DNA of 21,729 nt, from NCBI GenBank assembly GCA_021796905.1, contig JAKABK010000003.1, positions 1-21,729 on the forward strand. The letters are read 5' to 3'. The notes beneath the pieces are model-generated. The model saw only the letters and a program-made list of their open reading frames with translations. It did not search any database and was not told where the DNA came from. Origin of the DNA: Actinomycetes bacterium (GTDB taxonomy: Bacteria > Actinomycetota > Acidimicrobiia > Acidimicrobiales > Palsa-688). Positions within the stretch are counted from its first letter, which is position 1. Every line of letters begins with the position of its first letter. Both the position numbers and the translations under genes were made by a program. This document shows, piece by piece, positions 7,465 to 14,150 of this stretch.

Positions 7465-8733
7465 GTGACCGATTCCGTCACCGTCACCGACAACCGCACC
7501 GGCGAGGCGGTCGAGATACCGATCGTCGACGGCGGGATCTCCGCCGACGAACTGCGGAAGCTGCTGCCCGGCATATGGTTCAGCGACCCCTCGTTCATGA
7601 CCACCGCCCTGGCGTCGAGCGCGATCACCTACCTCGACGGTGAGGGCGGGGTGCTCCGCTACCGGGGCTACCCGATCGAGCAGCTCGCCGAGAAGTCGAG
7701 CTACCTGGAGGTCGCCTACCTGCTGGTCCACGGCGAGCTCCCCGGGGCCGCCGAGCTGGAGGCGTGGACCGAGGACATCCGGCGTCACACCTACCTCCAC
7801 GACAACTTCCGCAAGCGTTTCCTCGACGGCTTCCATTACGACGCCCACCCGATGGGCATGCTCGTCTCGGGCATCGCCGCCCTCTCGACCTTCTACCCCG
7901 AGGCCAAGGACGTGACCGACCCGGAGGTGCGCCGGCGTCAGATCGTCCGGATGATCGCCAAGGTCCCCACCCTCGCGGCCGCCTGCCACCGCTACAGCGT
8001 CGGGATGCCCTTCGTCTACCCCGACAACGACCTGTCGTTCACCGAGAACTTCCTCTCGATGATGTGGAAGGTCGCCGAGCCCCGCTACGAGGCGGACCCG
8101 GTGCTCGCCAAGGCGCTGGACGTGTTGTTCATCCTCCACGCCGACCACGAGCAGAACTGTGGGACCCTCGCCATGCGCACCGTCGGGTCCGCCCACGCCG
8201 ATCCCTACATCGCCGCCTCGGCGGCTGCCGCCGCCCTCTCCGGGCCACTTCACGGCGGGGCCAACGAGCAGGTACTGCGCATGCTCACCGACATCGGGCA
8301 CGTGAGCGAGGTCCCGGCGTTCATCGCCGACGTGAAGGCCGGCAAGGGCAAGCTGATGGGCTTCGGTCACCGGGTCTACAAGAACTACGACCCGCGGGCG
8401 AAGATCGTCAAGCAGACCGCCGACGCCGTCTTCGAGGTGACCGGGCGCAACCCGCTGCTCGACATCGCATTGAGCCTCGAGGAGGTCGCCCTCTCCGACG
8501 AGTACTTCGTGTCCCGCAAGCTGTACCCGAACGTGGACTTCTACTCGGGGCTGATCTACCAGGCGATGGGCTTCCCGACCGAGATGTTCACCGTGCTGTT
8601 CGCCATCCCCCGGGTGGTCGGCTGGCTCACCCACTGGCAGGAGCTGCTCGAACAGCAGGCCAAGATCTACCGGCCCCGGCAGCTCTACGTGGGTCCCGAG
8701 GCGCGCGACTACCTGCCCCTCGCCCAGCGATAG
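7465..8733 (+). CDS. gltA: Citrate synthase
   Basis: Citrate synthase condenses acetyl-CoA with oxaloacetate at entry to the TCA cycle. The 422-residue protein has the usual type II bacterial length. Recognisable blocks are PGIWFSDPSFMTTALASS and YLDGEGGVLRYRGYPIEQLAEKS near the N-terminus, and LHADHEQNCGT. GPLHGGANEQVL carries the catalytic His, GFGHRVYKNYDPRAKI the second His, and YPNVDFYSGLIYQAMGFP the catalytic Asp. The C-terminal PRVVGWLTHWQELLE and YRPRQLYVGP are also typical. GTG 7465 is chosen because it follows a strong Shine-Dalgarno tract and gives a normal N-terminus. The gene is monocistronic in appearance, with a divergent chorismate mutase upstream and a separate promoter before the next gene. 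Nothing looks damaged. Confidence 0.96.
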   Translation: MTDSVTVTDNRTGEAVEIPIVDGGISADELRKLLPGIWFSDPSFMTTALASSAITYLDGEGGVLRYRGYPIEQLAEKSSYLEVAYLLVHGELPGAAELEAWTEDIRRHTYLHDNFRKRFLDGFHYDAHPMGMLVSGIAALSTFYPEAKDVTDPEVRRRQIVRMIAKVPTLAAACHRYSVGMPFVYPDNDLSFTENFLSMMWKVAEPRYEADPVLAKALDVLFILHADHEQNCGTLAMRTVGSAHADPYIAASAAAAALSGPLHGGANEQVLRMLTDIGHVSEVPAFIADVKAGKGKLMGFGHRVYKNYDPRAKIVKQTADAVFEVTGRNPLLDIALSLEEVALSDEYFVSRKLYPNVDFYSGLIYQAMGFPTEMFTVLFAIPRVVGWLTHWQELLEQQAKIYRPRQLYVGPEARDYLPLAQR

Positions 8734-8771
8734 GTGCCCCGGGCGGTATGCGGCGGTTCGGGCGCGTGGCG

Positions 8772-8788
8772 CAGGACCGACTGTCCTG
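8772..8788. repeat. Perfect 6-bp dyad next to the gtrA-like promoter
   Basis: CAGGAC (8772-8777) and GTCCTG (8783-8788) flank CGACT. The dyad sits between the citrate synthase stop and the -10 box at 8790, where a regulator would block or recruit polymerase. A weak terminator hairpin for citrate synthase is the alternative. Confidence 0.4.
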
Positions 8789-8789
8789 T

Positions 8790-8795
8790 TAGCGT
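8790..8795 (+). promoter_or_regulatory. Candidate -10 element TAGCGT of a leaderless start
   Basis: TAGCGT ends 6 nt before the GTG at 8802, and no Shine-Dalgarno is present. The 15-nt string TAGCGTTTAGCGGTG differs by one base from the hemE promoter/start string on the minus strand at 16567-16553. Confidence 0.6.
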
Positions 8796-8801
8796 TTAGC
8801 G

Positions 8802-9305
8802 GTGCGAGGTTCCATCGACAAGCTCCGGGTGATCCTCGGGACCCCTGAGGGCCGCAAGATGTTCCGCTACAGCGCGACGTCGGTCGTGTCGGTGGTGGTG
8901 AGCGTCACGTTCCTGGTCGTGTTCTCCGGGGCCCTGCGATGGGGGCCGGTGCTGTCGAGCACCCTCGCCACGGCGATCGCGACGGTCCCTTCCTACCAGC
9001 TGAACCGGCGGTGGGCGTGGGGTAGGAGCGGGCGCGGCCACATGTGGAAAGAGGTCGTACCGTTCTGGGTGCTCGCTTTCCTCGGATGGGGTTTCTCCAC
9101 CTACTCCGTGAAGCTGACCAGCTCGGCCCTCGCCGGCAGCGGGGCGCCCCACCTGGTCCACACCGGGGTGATCGCGGTCGTCTACGTGGCGGCCTTCGGG
9201 GTGCTGTGGGTGGTCAAGTTCGTGGTGTTCAACAAGGTCCTCTTCGCCGGCCGCCCGGAGGTGCTCCCACCGGCGCTCGACGGTCGTACCGGGGTGCCCG
9301 GCTGA
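8802..9305 (+). CDS. GtrA-family membrane protein
   Basis: GtrA-family proteins are small four-helix membrane proteins thought to assist flipping of polyprenyl-phosphate-linked sugars. This 167-residue protein has about four hydrophobic segments (about 24-43, 46-64, 84-104, 119-146). The family signature between helices 2 and 3 reads ATAIATVPSYQLNRRWAWGR. The GTG at 8802 directly follows a TAGCGT box, so the message is probably leaderless. Its TGA lies 20 nt before the GTG start of the methyltransferase, so the two are likely cotranscribed. A DPM1-like GT2 encoded about 0.8 kb away on the other strand is the usual kind of partner. Fold and family are clear; the substrate is unknown. Confidence 0.85.
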   Translation: MRGSIDKLRVILGTPEGRKMFRYSATSVVSVVVSVTFLVVFSGALRWGPVLSSTLATAIATVPSYQLNRRWAWGRSGRGHMWKEVVPFWVLAFLGWGFSTYSVKLTSSALAGSGAPHLVHTGVIAVVYVAAFGVLWVVKFVVFNKVLFAGRPEVLPPALDGRTGVPG

Positions 9306-9325
9306 GCCAGGCGGAGAACGGCCCC

Positions 9326-10024
9326 GTGCCGGCCGACGGGCCGAGCCCCCCGCACCGGCCGAGCCCCCCGCACCGGCCGAGCCCCCCGCACCGGCTGAGC
9401 CCCCGGCACCTGGCCGCGGCCCGGGCGGCAAAGGGCTTCATGCCCGAGGAGGAGGGGATCGCGCTCCACCGGGCAGCGCTCCAGGCGTGCGCCTCGGTGC
9501 CCGGGCCGTTGCTCGAGGTGGGCACCTACTGCGCCAAGTCGGCGGTCTACCTGGGTGCAGCCGCGGAGGTCGCCGGGACGGTGGCGGTCAGCGTCGACCA
9601 CCACCGGGGGTCCGAGGAGAACCAGGCCGGCTGGGAGCACCACGACCCCGACGTCCTCGACCCGGCAACGGGGAGGATGGACACGCTGCCCTTCGCCCGC
9701 AGGACCCTCGAGGCGGCCGGGCTCGAGGGACGGGTGGTGCTCGTGGTCGGCGACTCGGTGACGGTGGCGTCGGTCTGGGAGCGGCCGCTGGCATTGTTGT
9801 TCGTGGACGGGGGTCACGGTGCCGACGTCGCCTGGGCCGACTTCCGGGCGTGGTCCCCGAAGGTGGCGCCGGGGGGGTCGATGGCCATCCACGACGTGTT
9901 CCCCGACCCGGCCGACGGTGGCCGGCCGCCCTACGAGCTGTACCGCGAAGCGCTCGCCTCGGGTGACTGGGAGGAGCCCCCCGGCGTCGGCTGCGGCAGT
10001 CTGCGGGTCCTGCGCCGGCGCTGA
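9326..10024 (+). CDS. Class I SAM-dependent methyltransferase (Methyltransf_24-like)
   Basis: This 232-residue protein has a proline-rich start made of three PSPPHR repeats (residues 6-23), then a Rossmann-type methyltransferase core. Motif I is PLLEVGTYCAKSAVYLG; SVDHHRGSEENQAGWEHHDP, VVLVVGDSVTVA, LALLFVDGGHG and APGGSMAIHDVFPDPADGGRPPYELY follow. The D-GGH and IHDVF blocks are typical of the CmcI/Methyltransf_24 group, whose members can bind a metal and methylate hydroxyls of small molecules or sugars. I chose GTG 9326 because it has GGAG 10 nt upstream and lies just after the gtrA-like stop. An in-frame CTG at 9302 is possible. Its place after a GtrA gene suggests a sugar or lipid-linked acceptor, which is inference. 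Confidence 0.8.
   Translation: MPADGPSPPHRPSPPHRPSPPHRLSPRHLAAARAAKGFMPEEEGIALHRAALQACASVPGPLLEVGTYCAKSAVYLGAAAEVAGTVAVSVDHHRGSEENQAGWEHHDPDVLDPATGRMDTLPFARRTLEAAGLEGRVVLVVGDSVTVASVWERPLALLFVDGGHGADVAWADFRAWSPKVAPGGSMAIHDVFPDPADGGRPPYELYREALASGDWEEPPGVGCGSLRVLRRR
9341..9412 (+). repeat. 18-bp minisatellite within the methyltransferase start
   Basis: Three exact 18-bp units (CCGAGCCCCCCGCACCGG, starting at 9341, 9359 and 9377) are followed by a diverged unit to about 9412. Each encodes PSPPHR; the diverged unit encodes LSPRHL. The repeat extends the disordered N-terminus without changing frame. Confidence 0.85.
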
Positions 10025-10063
10025 GCCCAGCGGGTCCGCGGCGGTGGCCGAACTGCCCGACGC

Positions 10064-10834
10064 TCAGGGCTGGCGGCACCAGAGGGCGAGACGCAGGCGC
10101 AGGAGGCCTACCAGGGTGCGCGGCAGGCGGGTCGTGATCGGGGTGCGCGGCGGGCGCTGCTCGCTCACGCTCACCGGGATCTCGCTCACCCGCAACCCGG
10201 ACCGCTCGGCTCGCAGCACCAGTTCGGTGTCGAACAGGTCCGCCGAGGAGCGCACCTGGTCGACCAGCGGCCGGAGCGTCTCGCTGCGAAGGAGCTTGAG
10301 CCCGTGGGTGTCGCTCACCCGCAACCCGAAGCCGTGGCGCATCACCAGCGAGAACGCCCCGGTCACCACCCGGCGCCCCGTCCCGCGCCGGTCCTCGGCC
10401 CCTGCCCCTCGCTTGGTGCCGATCACCACGTCCAGGTCCGGGTCGGAGCCGACCGCGGACAGTGCCCGGTCGAGGAAGCCGAGATCGACCAGGTCGACGT
10501 CGAAGTTGGCGACCAGCTCCCCTCGGGCGGCGCGGAACCCGGCCCGGAGCGCCCCGCCGTAGTCCGCCCGGCGCAGCTCGACCACCCGCACCTCCGGGAG
10601 GCAGCGGGCGAGCCGCCCGGCGATGGTGGCGGTAGCGTCGGTGGAGCCGTTCTCCACCACGACCACCTCCCCGCCGACCTTCCGCTCCCGCAGCCCGGCG
10701 ACGATCGCGCGCACCGCCTGGTCCAGGTAGGGCTCCTCGTTGTGGGCGGGCACGACCACGCTCAATCGGGGAGCGGGTGGCACCCCGGCAGGCTCCGGCC
10801 CGGGCGGCTGGCAGGGCAGGGCGCTCATTTGCAC
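10064..10834 (-). CDS. Family 2 glycosyltransferase, polyprenyl-phosphate sugar synthase-like
   Basis: This 256-residue GT-A protein has RLSVVVPAHNEEPYLDQAV (nucleotide site), EVVVVENGSTDAT, YGGALRAGFRAARGELVANFDVD (metal-binding DVD) and VSDTHGLKLLRSETLRPL. A C-terminal basic segment rather than membrane helices completes it, as in soluble DPM1-like enzymes that load a sugar onto polyprenyl phosphate. The start is GTG 10834 or ATG 10828. A TAGGTT -10 box at 10844-10839 ends 4 and 10 nt before these, so the mRNA is nearly leaderless. It diverges from the GT4 operon with under 70 bp between, so both promoters overlap. With the GtrA and GT-C-like proteins of this window it could form a lipid-linked sugar route. 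The sugar itself cannot be told from sequence; a dolichol-phosphate-mannose-type activity is only the closest analogy. Confidence 0.8.
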   Translation of the reverse strand: MQMSALPCQPPGPEPAGVPPAPRLSVVVPAHNEEPYLDQAVRAIVAGLRERKVGGEVVVVENGSTDATATIAGRLARCLPEVRVVELRRADYGGALRAGFRAARGELVANFDVDLVDLGFLDRALSAVGSDPDLDVVIGTKRGAGAEDRRGTGRRVVTGAFSLVMRHGFGLRVSDTHGLKLLRSETLRPLVDQVRSSADLFDTELVLRAERSGLRVSEIPVSVSEQRPPRTPITTRLPRTLVGLLRLRLALWCRQP

Positions 10835-10838
10835 CCCG

Positions 10839-10844
10839 AACCTA
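10839..10844 (-). promoter_or_regulatory. Candidate -10 element TAGGTT for the GT2 gene
   Basis: On the minus strand TAGGTT (10844 to 10839) lies 4 nt before GTG 10834 and 10 nt before ATG 10828. Both gaps are compatible with a very short leader or none. It lies only about 20 bp from the possible GT4 promoter on the opposite strand. Confidence 0.4.
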
Positions 10845-10864
10845 CCCGGCGACCCGGTCTCGGT

Positions 10865-10893
10865 TTGACCAGGTGGCGGTGACCGGCAACAGT
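10865..10893 (+). promoter_or_regulatory. Candidate promoter of the GT4/methyltransferase/toroid operon
   Basis: TTGACC at 10865-10870 matches the -35 consensus in five of six bases. Seventeen bases later AACAGT (10888-10893) is a poor but possible -10, 9 nt before ATG 10903. The spacing is ideal and the -10 is weak, which would suit an activated promoter. Confidence 0.35.
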
Positions 10894-10902
10894 CTGTTGC
10901 CC

Positions 10903-12279
10903 ATGGCCCCAGACCGTCTCAGGGTCGCCCTGCTCGTGTACCGGGGCAACCCCCACTCCGGCGGTCAGGGTGTCTACACCCGTTACCTCGCCCGGGAGCT
11001 CGTCGACCTCGGCCACGAGGTGACCGTCTTCGCCGGGCAGCCGTGGCCGGTCCTCGACGAGGGCACCGGCTTCGTCGGAGTGCCGAGCCTCGACCTGTAC
11101 CGCCAAAGCGACCCGTTCCGCTTCCCCCGCCTCTCGCAGCTGCGCTCGGGCGCCGACCTCGCCGAGCTGGCGATCATGGGCAGCGGAGGGTTCCCCGAGC
11201 CGCGGACGTTCAGCTGGCGGGTACGCCGGATCCTCGCCGGGCAGCGGGGGCGTTTCGATGTTCTCCACGACAACCAGACATTCGGCAGCGGGATGCTCGA
11301 CTTGATGAGGGAGGGGTGGCCGCTGCTCGGGACCTGCCACCATCCGATCACCGTGGACCGCAGCCTAGAGCTCGCCCACGCCGGCAGCTGGAGGCGGGAG
11401 CTGTCGTTGCGCCGCTGGTACGGCTTCGTCGCGATGCAGAAGCGGGTGGCGGCCGCGATGACCCGGATCGTGACGGTCTCGGAGTCCTCCAAGCGTGACA
11501 TCGTCGGACAGATGGGGATCGACCCCGCACGCCTGGCGGTCGTGCCGATCGGGGTCGACCACGAACGATTCAGGCCCCGACCCGAGCTCGAGGTGGTCCC
11601 CGGTCGGATCATGACCACCGCCTCCGCCGACGTCCCCCTGAAGGGCCTGGTGCCCCTGGTCGAGGCGCTGGCCAAGTTGCGCGTCGAGCAGCCCGAGGCC
11701 CACCTGGTCGTCGTCGGACGGCTCCGCGAGGACAGCCCCGTCGCCGATGTGCTCTCCGGGCTCGGCCTGGACGACAAGGCGGTCCGTTTCGTGCCGGGGG
11801 TCAGCGACGAGGAGATGGTCCGTCTCTACGCCGAGGCCCAGGTCGCGGTGGTCCCCTCCCTCTACGAAGGTTTCTCCCTGCCGGCGGTGGAGGCGATGGC
11901 GTCGGGAACCCCGCTCGTCGCGACCACCGGCGGCGCCCTCCCCGAGGTCGTCGGGACCGACGGCGACGCCGGGCTGCTGGTCCCCCCCGGGGACCCGGGC
12001 GCGCTCGCCGGCGCGATCGGCAGGGTGCTCGGCGACCGGGGGCTCGCCGCCCGCCTGGCTGTCGCCGGGCGTCGTCGGGTGCTCGAGCGCTACACCTGGC
12101 GGGCGTGCGCTCTCGCCACCGCCGAGCACTACCGGGCGGTGATCGACGAGACCGCCCGGCGGGGTGGCGCCCCGGCAACGGACCGCCGCGGGTCCGGGAG
12201 CGTTCGGAGGGCAGTGAGGGGGGCGCCGTACGGGTCGGCTCCGTCCCGGGGCGGCAAGGGCAGCGGCCCGCGTTGCTGA
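10903..12279 (+). CDS. Family 4 glycosyltransferase
   Basis: This 458-residue GT-B retaining glycosyltransferase has an N-terminal acceptor domain with VALLVYRGNPHSGGQGVYTRYLARELVDLGHEVTVFAG. The hinge region includes RIVTVSESSKRDI and VVPIGVDHERF, and the donor domain has VGRL, VPSLYEGFSLPAVEAMASG (the E-x7-E donor motif) and GLLVPPGDP. It acts at the cytosolic membrane face on a nucleotide sugar. ATG 10903 gives a normal N-terminus; upstream in-frame GTGs at 10873 and 10879 are less likely. The last 40 or so residues are a basic Gly/Ser/Arg tail that overlaps the next gene, so the tail may be a by-product of gene overlap. TTGCTGA joins this stop to the next TTG start. It heads a three-gene operon whose product is unassigned; cell-wall glycolipid synthesis is a reasonable guess. 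Confidence 0.85.
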   Translation: MAPDRLRVALLVYRGNPHSGGQGVYTRYLARELVDLGHEVTVFAGQPWPVLDEGTGFVGVPSLDLYRQSDPFRFPRLSQLRSGADLAELAIMGSGGFPEPRTFSWRVRRILAGQRGRFDVLHDNQTFGSGMLDLMREGWPLLGTCHHPITVDRSLELAHAGSWRRELSLRRWYGFVAMQKRVAAAMTRIVTVSESSKRDIVGQMGIDPARLAVVPIGVDHERFRPRPELEVVPGRIMTTASADVPLKGLVPLVEALAKLRVEQPEAHLVVVGRLREDSPVADVLSGLGLDDKAVRFVPGVSDEEMVRLYAEAQVAVVPSLYEGFSLPAVEAMASGTPLVATTGGALPEVVGTDGDAGLLVPPGDPGALAGAIGRVLGDRGLAARLAVAGRRRVLERYTWRACALATAEHYRAVIDETARRGGAPATDRRGSGSVRRAVRGAPYGSAPSRGGKGSGPRC

Positions 12280-12992
12280 CCGTCGACTACGAGCGTCTCG
12301 GGGTCCGCCCCGGGGAGCGGCTGCTCGACCTCGGGGCGGGGGGAGGACGCCACGCCTTCGAGGCGATGCGCCGCGGCGCCCGGGTCGTCGCCCTCGACTC
12401 CGAGCGCCGCGAGGTCGTCGGCGCCCTCGAGATGATGGACGCCCTCCGACGGGAGGACCGTGCGACCGCCGACACCGGAGGGAGTGGCTCCGCGACGCTC
12501 GGCGACGGGCGTCGGCTGCCCTTTCCCGACAGTTGCTTCGACCGGGTGATCGCCGCCGAGGTCCTCGAGCACGTCCACGACGACCGGAGCGCGATCGCCG
12601 AGCTCGTCCGGGTGCTGCGCCCCGGGGGGACGATCGCCGTCAGCGTCCCCCGATGGTGGCCGGAGCTGGTCAACTGGGCGCTCTCCGACGACTACCACGA
12701 GACCCCCGGGGGGCACGTCCGGATCTACCGCCGGTCGGTGCTCGAGTCCCGCCTCTCCGCCGCCGGGCTGGTGGTGACCGGCCACCACCACGCCCACGCC
12801 CTGCACAGCCCGTACTGGTGGTTGCGCTCGGCGGTCGGGGTCGACCGCGACGACCACCGCCTCGTCTCCGCCTACCACCGGCTGCTGGTCTGGGACATCA
12901 CCACCGCTTCGCCGCTGACCCGGGTCCCCGAAGCGGTCCTCAACCCGCTGCTCGGCAAGAGCGTGGTCGTCTACGCGAGGAAGCCCGCTTGA
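12273..12992 (+). CDS. Class I SAM-dependent methyltransferase (Methyltransf_11-like)
   Basis: This 239-residue methyltransferase opens with LLTVDYERLGVRPGERLLDLGAGGGRHAFEAMRRGARVVALDSE (motif I and the acidic loop). It continues with DGRRLPFPDSCFDRVIAAEVLEHV and LVRVLRPGGTIAVSVPRWWPELVNWALS. After these comes a distinctive block rich in His and aromatics (YHETPGGHVRIYRR, GHHHAHALHSPYWWLRSAVG) that probably shapes the acceptor site. TTG 12273 overlaps the GT4 gene by 7 nt and is the only good start near the conserved LTVDYERLG; CTG 12276 is the alternative. Its own stop overlaps the next start as TTGA. The operon position suggests it methylates the glycan or lipid made by the GT4 or acted on by the toroid protein. 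Family is clear, substrate unknown. Confidence 0.85.
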   Translation: MLTVDYERLGVRPGERLLDLGAGGGRHAFEAMRRGARVVALDSERREVVGALEMMDALRREDRATADTGGSGSATLGDGRRLPFPDSCFDRVIAAEVLEHVHDDRSAIAELVRVLRPGGTIAVSVPRWWPELVNWALSDDYHETPGGHVRIYRRSVLESRLSAAGLVVTGHHHAHALHSPYWWLRSAVGVDRDDHRLVSAYHRLLVWDITTASPLTRVPEAVLNPLLGKSVVVYARKPA

Positions 12993-14056
12993 CCGCCGCC
13001 GCGTCCCGGGGGGAGCTCACCGTGGCGGAGATCGCGGCGACAGCGGGTTGGATCGCCTCGGTGCAGCTGCCCGACGGGCTGATCCCCTGGTACCCGGGAG
13101 GACACGCCGACCCGTGGAACCACGTGGAGGCGGCAATGGCCCTCCTCGTCGCCGGCCTCCGGGAGCAGGCAGAAGCCGCCCTGCGCTGGTCCGCCCGCCA
13201 CCAGCTCGCCGACGGGAGCTGGTGCAGCTACTACCTGGCCGACGGGGTGGAGGACCCCCGGCGGGACCCGAACATCTGCGCCTATCTCGCCACCGGAGTC
13301 TGGTTCCACCACCTGGTCACCGGCGACGACGCCCTGCTCGAGGAGTTGTGGCCGGCGGTCGACGCCGCAGTCGGTTTCGTGCTGGGCCTGCAGCGCCCGG
13401 GCGGGGAGGTGCTCTGGTCTCGCGACGCCGACGGCACCCCGGGAAGCTTCGCCCTGCTCACCGGGTCCTCGTCGATCCTGCACAGCCTGCGTTGCGCCCT
13501 CGCGCTCGGCGCCCACCTGGGCGACGAGCGCCCCGACTGGGAGCTGGCCGCCGGCCGTCTCGCCCACGCGGTCGCCTTCCGCCGGGACCGCTTCGAGCGC
13601 AAGGACCGCTGGGCGATGGACTGGTACTACCCGGTGCTCTGCGGTGCGCTCGACGCCGACGCCGCCCGGGCCCGTCTCGACGCCGGCTGGGGCGGCTTCG
13701 TCGAGGTCGGCCTCGGGGTGCGCTGCGTGAGCGACAACCTCTGGGTGACCGCGGCCGAGACCGCCGAGTGCGCGCTCGCCCTCCACGCGCTCGGACGGGT
13801 CCACGCCGCCGCCGTCCTGCTGCGCTGGACCCGCCACCTCCGCGAACCCGACGGCTCCTACGCCACCGGTTGCGTCCACCCCCAGTGCGTCCGGTTCCCG
13901 GTCGGCGAGCGTTCCACCTACTCGGCCGCCGCGGTGCTGCTCGCGGCCAACGCGCTACGGGAGGGCCCGGGGGCGGGGCTGTTCCGGGGTGACGACCTGC
14001 CGGCGGTGGCCCCGATCGCGGAGATCGCCGCGGAGCGCACGCCGGGGTCGCGCTAG
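12989..14056 (+). CDS. Alpha/alpha-toroid protein (prenyltransferase/squalene-cyclase-repeat-like)
   Basis: This 355-residue protein shows repeated helix pairs of the alpha/alpha-toroid kind found in prenyltransferases, terpene cyclases and some glycoside hydrolases. Repeating units include TAGWIASVQLPDGLIPWYPGGHADPWNHVEAAMAL, RHQLADGSWCSYY, DPNICAYLATGVWFHHLVTGD, GSSSILHSLRCALALG, DRWAMDWYYPVL, CVSDNLWVTAAETAECALALHALG and REPDGSYATGCV. Homologues are often labelled prenyltransferase, but I do not see a DXDD cyclase motif or a zinc site, so the activity is open; a glycan-acting (alpha/alpha)6 enzyme fits the GT4 neighbour equally well. Start TTG 12989 overlaps the preceding TGA as TTGA, and no Shine-Dalgarno is evident, so translation probably depends on re-initiation. 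It is the last gene of its operon and converges on the heme operon. Confidence 0.65.
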   Translation: MTAAASRGELTVAEIAATAGWIASVQLPDGLIPWYPGGHADPWNHVEAAMALLVAGLREQAEAALRWSARHQLADGSWCSYYLADGVEDPRRDPNICAYLATGVWFHHLVTGDDALLEELWPAVDAAVGFVLGLQRPGGEVLWSRDADGTPGSFALLTGSSSILHSLRCALALGAHLGDERPDWELAAGRLAHAVAFRRDRFERKDRWAMDWYYPVLCGALDADAARARLDAGWGGFVEVGLGVRCVSDNLWVTAAETAECALALHALGRVHAAAVLLRWTRHLREPDGSYATGCVHPQCVRFPVGERSTYSAAAVLLAANALREGPGAGLFRGDDLPAVAPIAEIAAERTPGSR

Positions 14057-14150
14057 TCGGGGCCGGGCGTCCCACCGACGTGCCCGGGGCCCGGTTCTCG
14101 CCACGCCCCGGCGCGGACCGCCTCCCGGCCCGGACCTGCCGCCGGCTGCC

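Noticed and set aside
6991..8634. 547-codon minus-strand frame read as one long gene
   Set aside because: Only its 3' part (from 7371 down) is the chorismate mutase. The rest is antisense to citrate synthase with no recognisable domain.
6028..8733. 901-codon plus frame suggesting a fusion ahead of citrate synthase
   Set aside because: The upstream part runs through the GT-C-like gene in the wrong frame and antisense to chorismate mutase. Citrate synthase has its own GTG with a Shine-Dalgarno at 7465.
14057..14150. Intrinsic terminator between the toroid gene and hemY
   Set aside because: The gap is GC-rich with short imperfect inverted repeats but no definite stem or T-run.
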